Shown here: piece after piece, positions 13,301 to 25,300 of the stretch
Position numbering within the stretch: the first letter of the stretch is position 1
Layout: every line of letters begins with the position of its first letter
NCBI GenBank assembly: GCA_963082875.1
Contig: OY720100.1
Location: 2,790,001-2,854,000 of the forward strand
Source: Corella eumyota
Lineage: Eukaryota > Chordata > Ascidiacea > Phlebobranchia > Corellidae
Reading direction: 5' to 3'
Length of the DNA: 64,000 nucleotides
Made by a program: the position numbers and the translations under genes
The notes under the pieces: generated by a model
Seen by the model: the letters and a program-made list of their open reading frames with translations, nothing else
Databases searched by the model: none
Told to the model about the DNA's origin: nothing

Positions 13301-16300
13301 TTATTACATTTAAATAAAATTAGTTTGTTGAAAAAATTATTTATTTATTTATATATTTATATACTACTTTAAATCTAAAAGCGATTTTTAATGCAGAAAC
13401 ATTATTCAGAAATTATAAATTTTACTTAACACATAAAATAGTAAGCAAATATCTTATTTATCCTATAGAATCAACAACTAGAACATTTTTACTATTTAAA
13501 AAAAGCCAAATTAACAAATAGTTTAAACTTAAAACATAAATTTTGCATTAAAAAAATCTTACGTCATTTCCGGATTCTCCTTTCCCACCAGGGGGTCCTC
13601 CAGGTGATCCTGTATCCCCCTTGTCACCTTTACCTCCCACTTGGCCTGCAGGTCCGATTATTCCATCTATTCCATCCCTCCCATGAGTTCCATTAAATCC
13701 CATTTCACCACGATCTCCCTGAAAAAAAAGTTTAGAGATATAAAATCATTCTTAATTTTATAATGCAACATTTTTTTCGTACCACATTAAGGTAATGAGT
13801 TTTACATATTTTATCGGGAAGAGTGTAGAGCTGGGACGTGGTTAAACCATCCGTAAACGCCGGGGTCAAGGGCAAATAGTGTGACTTTGGTGCGGCTCAA
13901 ACCCAAAACTTTTCGACTCGTAATTTGATGACATGACCGCTTAGCTACCGGTCATATTTTTTTATTTATTGATATTCAACTTTTAAGCTATTTAAAACAC
14001 TTAAATGTTGAATAATAAGTAATAAAAAAATATGACAAAATAATTAATACAGTTATTTAAAACACTAATTAACTTCCTCATCAATGTATAATTTTAAAAC
14101 AACAGAATTTAAGACAACTAAGATTCCTTAAAAAAAAATAACCAAAATACCTTTTCACCAGGTGGGCCTGCAGGACATTCACACGATATATCTGGTCCTT
14201 CTTCTACTACAGCAATCACCTCAGGTCTATGTATATCTGGTACTTCAGGTCGGGTATACTCTTTATTTTTCCAGAACGGAGTCGTGGTCTCTTCGCCGCC
14301 CTTTAACTCATCAGGTTCGTCCTTAAAAAATATTAATAAAAAATTAAAATCTTAAAGACCTAGTAAAAATTATAATATAAAATGGAAAAATGAATAATAA
14401 ACTATTACACTTATAAATTAATAAAATCTATGTAACTAGTTTAAATAAGTCATACGAATTAATAACAACTTACGTCATCAGGTACTTCACCCCATGGTGG
14501 TGTAGTTACCCTTAAAACAAAAACAAGATTTGATTGATAAATATAGGTTTTTTTTATTAGGATAGTGTTTTAAACTTGTCGTTACATCGGGTTTATAGCC
14601 TGAGTACTATTTACCCTTAAACAAACAATAAAAACTTAAGCTTTTAAAATTAAAAAGATTTTCTAGTTTTTTTAAAAGGGTTATTTGAAGTAATGACCAA
14701 TAACGTAAAAATTATATTTACTCTTCTGTTGTGGTTAATTCTGTAGTGGTGGTTGGTGGTTCTGTTGTTGTAGTGGTTGTAGTCGTGGGCTCTGGTGTTG
14801 TTGTAGTGGTTGTAGTCGTGGGCTCTGGTGTTGTTGTTGGTTCTGGTGTTGTTGTAGGTTCTGGTGTTGTTGGTTCAACATATTCGTTATGTCCATAAAC
14901 AGGTGGACACTAAATATTAATTATATAGTTTTAACAGATGCAATTTAAAATTTTTTTAAATATAGCGTATACATTTAAATAAGTCTTAAATTGCAAGTTA
15001 AAGACAAAAACAAAGACAATTTGATAAATTTAATATAGCCAAAATTACAAGTCGATCTTTAACTCCCAACTTACAGAACTATAATTTTTATGTAATAAAT
15101 TCAAAAATAAATCCACCTCTAAAGCTTGTTTTCCAGGCAATTCACAACATCCCATTTCTGCTTCATCAGCAGATTCAATCTCACAATAAACCTTAATCGA
15201 CTGAATCTCAAACTAGAAAACATAATATTTTTGGTATTGTAATATAGTTTAAATGGTAAATATTTACGTAAATTATACAAATTAGTGTTAGTAACATAAT
15301 TAACTCAGAGCTAACCTCCGACGGGGCATTCCGTTTTGTTCTTCCCAGAAAAGTATGGCCACCAATATCTATATCTGAAGCTTTTTGTCTCATTCTACGA
15401 GTTCCCACTTTGTCACAGTCAATAAACAACGTCACTGAACCTCTACAAATATAAATATGACGTCATAAGAATTGGATATTACGTCTTTCAATTTAAAAAT
15501 GACCACATAGATGTTGTACAAAAAATGTATCAAAAATAGTTAAACTGCTGATTAGGTAATATTGGCTCGGCAGATTTGTTTATAAAGTGCAAATTAGACA
15601 TATACATTACACTATTATAACTTTAAAAAGGATTTTATAACTTAATTATTTAAACCTGTTTATATGTAGAATAACTTTGTGAAATTTTTGGTCAAATAAG
15701 GTTCGAATTTGTGGATATTTTCTAGTTCGAAATCTTGTTGTCGTAGGTTTCCCATCTAATCCTAAAGCCAGAAACTCAAATATTCCCTGAAACAAAAATT
15801 TTAAATAATAAAAACTTAAATTTATACTAAAAATATATTTACCTATATTAACTTATATATCATGACTTAGTCAGAATAACAAATTTTAAGTTTAGGCCGT
15901 TCAGTGACCGGCAGTGCGGTGTAGTAGTCAGAACACTTGGCTTCACAAGTTGGGGTCCTAGGTTTGATTCCTACTGCTTGCATGCTGTAGTGTCATTAAA
16001 TAACGCGCAATAAACAAAATAAACTCCTGCTGAGCTAGTACTTAATCAGCAGAATAATTACCGGGCATTAATAAACTATAGTATCCCAAACTGCTAAAGT
16101 CAACTTAAGACTGAGTCAGAGTAACTAATGTTACTCTATGTTTAAATCGTTAAGTCGACCTTCCCACATCGAGAATAAATAAATATACATGTAATAAAAA
16201 TCAAAACGATTAAAATATGTAATAAAAATCATAAATAAAATCAAAAATATGTAATAAAAATCAAAACGATTAAACTAACAAAAACACTTAAAAAAGTACC

Positions 16301-19300
16301 ACTTTGTGCCACAGTAAAATATAGAGTTTTTCCTAAATAAAAAAGTGCTAAAAACGCCAGTTTCCGTTACCTTTCTTTGGTTAAGTCTGACATCAAGTTG
16401 ATCCTTATTAGCAGAGCTAACAATTCTTATTAAACTCCAAGGTTTTTTCGATGATTTTTCGTTCAACCTAAACGTTGCCACCAACCCATATTGACCTGGC
16501 AAACCCTTGCTGAATAAATCACTGGAACAAAAAATATTATTGATAATGTTAGTAAGCGATAGAACACATATATAGTTAGTAATCTTTTTATCACTAATGT
16601 TAGATTATTTACTGTATTTTATAACAGATTAGGTGTAAAATACTGATTTTAAGATTAAAAAAAATTTAAGTTTAACAATAAAAAAAAACTATTAAATAAT
16701 ATTTTAAAACTTGTTAAAATATCTTTTACTCAAAATTCTAAAGCATTTTAAATACCTGGTAGCCACAGAAGGACTGTCAGTCAATCTATATGCTTTCTTT
16801 CCATACGCCGAACCCAACACAGTCTCTACTGTATTAGGGGGTGCTGTGTCCAGCTTAAACGCTGATATTAGATCAAAACCTAAAAAACACACACAAAATG
16901 TTAATTTTTTGTCGATTTTTTTAATGCTAGAATTCTATGAAATGATTAGTGCATGCATGCTGGCAGGCTGATTTCATTTGTTATGGATAGATTTTAAAGA
17001 TTGGAGAAAGTTAGTGCTTGGTACGATTTGGGTTAAAATAAATCAATTATCACAACGATTTTGAAAATAATTTTTTCATTTTAATTTTTCTTATTTTTTG
17101 TCGTGAAAATATATTTAAAAAAATTAATAAAATTAATAAATTTATCTTAAAGTTATCAATAATAGTAAACGATTTACAGTAATAAAAATGCAGTTTTTAA
17201 ATTAAAATTCAATTTTCGATAAAAAAAAAATTATTTTAAATAATTTGTAAAAAATTATTTTAAATAATCAGTTTCTTAAATCGTTGTGAATTAAAATAAA
17301 CCACTTACCCTTCTCTAACGTACTCACTCTTAAATCCAACTTTCACTGATTGTGACGTCATCACATACGTCATCTAACATGCTTAAATCAATTTGGAAGC
17401 AAAATCTACTAAAGTTTTGCCATGCATTCTACTTAACTACAATCAATTCCACTAATTTCCGAGATTTAAAAATTGACGAAATTGATATTAAATAAAATTA
17501 GGTTTAAATTAGGAATTAAATTAAAGGAAACATTAAAATATTTAAAAAATTAATTTAAATTAAAAAAAACATTAAAAAAACTTATTTAAATTTTAATTAT
17601 GAAATATTTAAAAATTAATTTTGGTGATTTTCCAAACCAGTTTTGTTTTATGACTAATATGGTTAACTGGTTGGCAATAAAATGGTTTTTAAACTGAATA
17701 AATGGTGTTTTGACCACACAAACCATTTTTAGTCAAACCAAATGAAATGGTTTTACATGATTGGTGACGTCAATACTATCACAATCAAAAATTGCAACGT
17801 CACCTTTAAATATATGACGTCACATGACTCTAAACCAGCCACGTGACTTTATTTCCATTATGACTTCACATCACCCCGTAAAAGGACTGTGACGTCATTA
17901 ACAACGCGATAAAACATGAATTAATGAGCGAAAAATTAGTGCACGTGCATTAAGCTTGCCTGGTACATTAGCGCCACCTTTTGGTCCATTTTCATCCGGG
18001 CCGATTACCGGACAAATCGCGTCTGTAAAAAAATAAATATTTTTAATTAAATCTAAATCTAACAGTGTGGTTAAGCGGTCATGCTGTCTATCTACTACCG
18101 AAAGGTTTCGGGTTCAAGCCGAACCAATGCCCCCTTATTTGCCCTTAAGCCCGGGAGGGTTTAAAGATAGCTCAAACACGTCATAACTGAACACCCTTTC
18201 CCTAATAAGAGTACAAAACCCATCACTTTAGGTTAATATGGAAAGAAAGTTGAAAGTTTGGCTCAAAGCTTTGTTTTAAAATCAAATATTTATTTTTAAT
18301 TATAAATATTTACAAAACACGGTATATTAATACATTAACTTGAAATTTTTTATACAAAATATTTTTAAATAAACGGTTTCTATTTAGATGTTTTAAAAAC
18401 GTTGTTGATATTTTAAAATTACGTTTTTAGCGCCAAAAATAATAAAATTTTCAATTTGTTGTCGGTTGTATTCTAAACAACGTACGCCAAATATCCAACA
18501 TAATAAGATGAAAGGGTTAATAACCGATTTAAGCCGTTTTAATAATCTGTGGGATTACTATTTTACTTTCCTTGATCTATAGAATAAATCTTAATACCTG
18601 AAACTAATAAACAGCCAATGTTTACAGAGATATTATATAAAGCTAAAGAGTAACCTACGCAATAATAACAACCAATTTAATAGGTTCAACATTTTTCAAT
18701 AAATTCAGTTATTAAAATAATATTATTCGGCTAAATTTAGAGCTTTTGCTTATTTATATTAAAATCTAACTATAAAGCTCTTTTTCTATTGTGACGTCGT
18801 TATTACGTAACAGTAGCTTACCGACGCAAATGATCTCTCGGAGCGACTCTCTGATCCTCTCGATGGCTTCGAAGTCGTCTACCTGGAATACGTGACGTGA
18901 GTCCGGGTTGGATGCAATTTCTTTTAGTTCCTCCACCACAGCTGCATCTGAGACCTAGAAAAAAATATTTTTTTATTTATCCTCGATGTAGGAAAAACGA
19001 CTTCAAATTTTATTACTCCAACCTAGTCTTAGGCTGGATTTGGCAATTTAATATTTTTATTGACTACATTGCCAATATTTAAGGAGTCGATTGGTTTTTA
19101 AGTTGGCCAAATTAAGCACTAGTTATATATTAAGTTTAACATAAAAATATAAAATTTCGGTAACAAATTTAACACAAAAATATATAATAAATTTTTAAAC
19201 AGCCAGTTGTTTTTGGCTCACACAAGTTAAAAACCACCAGCGCCTTATTCAATTATATAATAGGTTTGACATAAAAATTCAACATTGTAAGTATTAGATT

Positions 19301-22300
19301 TTTAATATTTTATTAAAAAAGGCAATATGTTATATAAAGGCTTATTTATTTTCAGTGATAAAAAATTAACCAACAGACAGTTATCAACTTTATATCATAT
19401 ACATTTACTGTTAAAAATCAAAACACTCGTAGACATTATGACGTCATTATAACCCCTGGATAAGTGTAATAACCACAATGTGGTAGACCCTGTGACGCTC
19501 TGGTACCACAATTGATGCGGTTCTTTTATTAATATGACGTCAATATATGGTTTATTATAGGTCGTGATGTAATGGTGTATTACGTTAATGCTTGAAGGTA
19601 GCTATTATGACCTTGACGTTAAGTCCTAATAGTTAGGTTTCTGCCGTTATATCATCCAGTTACTTAAATAGTTAAATTTAACATAAAAAAGTTCACCACA
19701 TTAAAAGTTAACAAATTTGAAAATACGAGATATCCTGGGAAAAGTTGAAACGAAATTAAAGTTTTAAATGGCAACAAATAATGCCTTTACTAATAAATAT
19801 TGCGTTATTTTAATATAGAATTCACTATGGCAAAAGGACCTAAAATTTTGGGGCACCTTAAAACTGTACTGAATCGAATGAATAAAATAAATGAAACCCT
19901 AACCCATTACAAACTCTAACCATTTAAAATTTGTGCAATTCATATAATATTAATTTGATAAGTACCAAATATTTTGTATAACTTTTCCATACAGCACAAA
20001 AAAAACAGTTTAACTTAAATTATAAAAAACTTAAGCTTACCCCGACTGCATATAATTGTATTCCATCATCTTGTGCCGCCATTGAGGGCAGGAAAACATT
20101 ATCCTGAGCTCTCCCGTCAGTTAAGATGATAGCTAACCTTGTATATCCTAACTCTATATCCCTTGCACCATACATTGGGTTAAAGGAATGGGTGTCCATG
20201 AAACGAATGGCCTTGCCAGTACGAGTGTTACCTTTAAAAACAAAGTATTTTAAATAACGAAATATTAAGTAAATTTAATAGAAATTAGTATCAAAATCGT
20301 ATTTTTAAGATAGCAATTGTAATTTTGTGCAAGTAATATACATTTTAAATATAAAACATAGACTATTTTAAATTTATAAACTACAATTTAATGTTAACCA
20401 AACAGTATTAAAAAGGAATAAATTTAAAAATTAAAAACCATAATTAAAATTAAAAAAGGGATTTATTCAATTTTATCACGAAAAAAAAGAAAACAAAATT
20501 CATATTGATCAGTATGTCATATTAGATGTTGTTACACCAATAATCCTATATCATATTACTCGGTTTGTCAAGTTAAGCATGAATTTAAATCGGTATACAA
20601 AATATAACCACAGCCTAAGGACTTTTAGGCCCAAAATTTAACCTTGTTACAAGCTTTGCAAGTGTTTATGTTTTAAACATTAACGTGTGTGTGAAAATTA
20701 AAAACACTAATCGCATAGTTTAAGCATAAACAAATACAGTTAAAATATGCAGTGTTGCACAGCTGGGAAATATTTATAAAACTTAAAGAAATATGGGTTA
20801 CATTGAATAGTGATCTTTCTAATTGGTTATCACTTCAATTTTTGACATAATCTTAAATCTACAATTTAAGGAACGATTCAAATATTTATATTCTGTTGAT
20901 TAATTTACACTTTTTTTATCAACTTTTAATTCCACCAGTTTAATTTCGTGTGCCAAAAGTAATAATAACATGTTAAAATTTTGACTTTATGAAAATTTAA
21001 TATTTTAGGGTCATTTTTATTTTTTTATCTTTTTTGACAAAAATACAAAATATTAAAAAAAAACTTTAAAACTTAAACAAGTACATTCATTAAAAAAATA
21101 CTTTCGTGACAGTAAGACTTAATTTTAGTCGGATATCAAAAGTATACAATAAATAGAATTTCACGGTGCCTTGCTATCTTAAAAATATTACAAGATACCG
21201 TTATAACAACAACAAATTAACTTTTTGAAATCAGATCAAATATCAGAACGAAACAAAGGCCATTTTATATTAAAGAAAGTGCATGATTGAGCTATATACT
21301 TTTTGCCCACATAAAGCAATTTTATTCAGTCAATCTGGTAATAAGGTATACCGGTCAGGGCATTGGACTACAAGCCGAAAGGTTTCTAGTTCGAGCCGCA
21401 CTAATGACATACCATTTGACCTTGAGTCCATCGTATATGGATAACTTAAACCTTCCTAATAGCAGACCCTTCCCCAATAAAACAAAAACCAATCGAAAAT
21501 GAAAACAATTTCACGAACGGAATATTTGTTTGAAATTTTACCTGTTAAATATGTAATATTCATGACAGCTTTAACCAAGTCATCTTTGTTCGTGTGATCA
21601 TTTAACGCAATCTCTAGCTTTGGTTCGTCTGAATAGATCACGACCCCAACATGGGTTTGATGTAGTCCAATGTCGAATGACGTCACAAGATCAGCAACCC
21701 ATCTAGAAATTTGATAATTTTGTTTATAAATTGACTATTATACTTTAGAAAGTATTTGAATATAATAGATTTTTTAAACAACTTTTAAACCTTATTGGTA
21801 TACAATCAAGTATTATTTTATATCTGAGTATAATTATCAAATATTTATTTACTAATTTAAAACAACAAGTTATCCAAAATCATACAAAAAAACGCTTGCT
21901 TCTCTAATATTTAAATACTATAAAAAACCTATCAGGCATTGTTTTTTGACATAAAATATAGTTTTTGGAATAAAGTTAAAGACCAAAGCTTGTTTGTCTT
22001 TTATATTTTAAAAATATTTAAAATATTTGGTTATATTTTTAAGCAAAATTTCGTACAAGTTAAGCTTGTTGTTGATTCGTTTAACACATATCGTTAACGT
22101 TTTAATTGAAGTCTCGAAAACTGTGTACTAAGCAAACAACCACCAACCTCATCACACCAATATACAATGTATAGAGATAAACACAAGTATTTCGTGACCC
22201 AAGAAAACCAAGCATTTATTTTGTAATCAAATATTTAACCTTTTAAGACCCTGGTAAAAGCTATGGCATATTTTAGTCATGTAACAAAAGAGTCAAACTA

Positions 22301-25300
22301 TTTTTATGCAAAATCACTAATATTCTTGTGCTAGAATACTATAACCAAAATAAATGTATTGGTATAAATCATAGGAATATCAATTAGATTGTCCAATTAT
22401 AAATGAATAAAATCTAAACACTTGTAGTTACAGTCCTTTTAACAAATTAATGTTTAATAATAAATCAATTTAATATTGAGTATATCAAGGTGGCGCCGTT
22501 CTAATGCGTTATAGATACAAATGACTTAAAATGTTAATAAACAGACATTAATAAATGATATGAGTTAAAACTATGTATAAGAAACAGCAGTGTTTATTTT
22601 GGAATTGACCGGTATTTTATACCAAAATAAATATCCATATTTATATATACAATGTAACTATGACCCTTTTGTATTGAATTTTACATATTTGTCCTTTATA
22701 AGACCCCGTATCAAAAACGTTAGGAATTTGTCATGTTTGATTGGCAATGTATAAATATAAAGGTGTTAGTGTTAAAAACATGTGTTGGTAAACTGTTAAA
22801 ATATTAGATTGAATTTAACCACATAAACCTTTTAATATGGTTGAAAAATTTATTTTTATTAATATGTCTTCTGATATATTTTGTATAATTGTTCTTACGT
22901 TGAATGTATTTAAAAATTAAACCATCTTTTAAAACTTGACCAGATCAAATTAATTATATTCCTATTTTTTTAAGACAATGTCACAACCTCCCCTTTTAAG
23001 CGAATAAATGCAAGTAACTTTTTGTTTAAATTTTCTAATTCTAACTTAACGCAAAAAATCAGGTTTCACAATAAAAACGTTTTTGCCGTAACTTTATCAC
23101 TCGAGTTTACATCGTGAGAAATATCACGTGAACTTGTGGTAATGACCTGTGACCCTAACCGAAAATGTTAAGTCTGCGAGGTGTAATTGGAGCTTATAAG
23201 ATCACTTCAAAATCGTTGAAATTGGTTAAGTTATAGGTTTAAAACCCTGTTAACCTTAAAGTAAGGGCGCTTCAATGCCATAAGGGCAAAACCTTCGTTA
23301 AAGCGGTTTTATGTTTTGACTACATGTAAAATATAAAAATTAAGTTAAAATATAAAGAAAAAACTAATACAATCTAATATAATCTTTACTAAAAACTGTA
23401 TGTATTATTATTATTTTATTATCCTTTTGAATTTAAACATGTATATATTTCAATGGTGTAAGGTTTTAGATAAATAAAATCAATATTATTAACTTGATAT
23501 TTATGTCAAAAATTGTCAAATATTTAGCCCTAAACATCATCATTTCCTTTAAGTTTTGACGAGCTGACAGTTTGTTATAACCTGTAGTTATCACATTACA
23601 AAAACACCAAAAACAAGCAAAGTCTCTTTCCTAAAATGGATTTTCTTTAACACACTCGATGTATTTTTAAACATGATTCACTCAAGAATATATTTTAGGA
23701 ATTCGGGCACAACAAATAAAGCACGTGCCGATGACGTCACATAATTAAAAATTTGTTTAAAAAAAATAAATAAAACAATTGTAATTTTGTAATTTTTTAT
23801 GTAAGCCACCAATCAGATTTTTTTAAATATTTAATAGCAATCATAAAAACTAAAGAAAAGAAACTTATGCCCATTCGCATAATAATATAAAGTTTTTATT
23901 AAATTTCTTCTTATACCCTCTCAAAAAGGCTAAAAAAATTACGAACCCCCTAAAAATTAAGAAAATATAAATTATATACCCCACCTTAAAAACTATTTAC
24001 TTACTTTCGCACCGTCGCGAAGCCATCGTTTCCGACGCTACTTGATCCATCCAACACAAACACAAGATCGTAGTTCACCGTTCTACAACCTGCACGGTAA
24101 GACAATTAGTTAATTGTGACGTCATACTACAATTAAAATTTTTAAGGAGAAGTGGCCACTTAGGGTACAGGAAATGGCATTGTTTATGTAACAAACATGC
24201 CCCTTTGTTTGGTATTGTTTGTAGAATAAACGCTTGCTTGAATATGTGTGCAAAACCTTACCAAAAAGTCTTTTACATAAAATCGTTTTTTTGGGTGATT
24301 TTTTTGTGTTTTATATTGAGCTCAAGTTATCACAGAATTTCTGCAGTTTAGGTTTAAAATAAACCCTTTTTATATTAAAAATTTAAATAAAACATGAAAT
24401 CTTCGCCTAAAGTTAAAAACCAAACAAAAAACTCTAAAGTTTTCGTATAAAAAACAATCAGTTGTTTGTTGTGCGTTGGCGACCCATTGATGAAGTGCGT
24501 GGTGCTGGTTAGCCACAGAAATCTGATGGTTAGATTCTAAGTCTGTGACGTCACATTAGCTGTCTACGAACTTAAGGGATTTGTGGAGAAACAATTTATG
24601 TAAGAGTTATATTAAATATCTTTGTGCAAAAAAATTTCGTTTTTTTTTCAAAAATTTTCAGAAAACGTGTAATCTTTTATAACGTGACATTTGTAAATTA
24701 TTCTTACATTCCTGGTAAGCATAAAACACGATCTAACCAGACCGCAATTGCCAAGTTCCCCTTATAAAGGCATGAGCCTCTCGTGTATTATACCTTATGT
24801 TAATCCCTCTAAAACTGTGATTTTAGAGATAAAATTAGAGGTATTCAAAGCAACGTCCCATCAAAATAATAACATAGAATTTTATAGGGTATGTACCTAA
24901 ATAATTTCTAAACCGCTAATTTATCATTTTTCAGATTTTTTTAACTTTAGTATACCTAGTAGACAAAGACAAAAAAAAATAAAATTTAAAAAAAAGCATT
25001 TCCAAAATATAACAAAAAGTGTGACAGGGTTATATGTAGTAATACATTTAACCGATACTTTAGCATTTAGATAAAGTACAAGAAAATCTAAATCAAAAAT
25101 ACAACAATCTGATCCTTTCTAAAAAAGTCTACTCAACTACAAAATCATTCAAAAATCACTAAAAATGTGATTTTAAAAGTTAAATAAATGATTGGATTTA
25201 GAAATACACACATCACACCATGTTTCGATTCGATTAAAGAGAAAAGAATATTACTAGTCGATGAACTAATTAACTCAATAAAAACTCCAAATCTTGTCAA

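Larger units (their letters stand above)
15075..16879 (-). other. TSPN (laminin G-like) domain exons of the collagen gene
   Basis: Five exons (16879-16756, 16521-16371, 15786-15656, 15442-15316, 15212-15075) encode a thrombospondin N-terminal-like domain. Diagnostic pieces are [43 protein letters not shown] and [15 protein letters not shown], with the two late Cys-bearing strands VYCEIES and MGCCELPG. In FACIT-type collagens this module precedes the triple helix and binds matrix partners. Confidence 0.9.

Noticed and set aside
16711-16971. 86-residue plus-strand frame
   Set aside because: Antisense of the first TSPN exon of the collagen gene.
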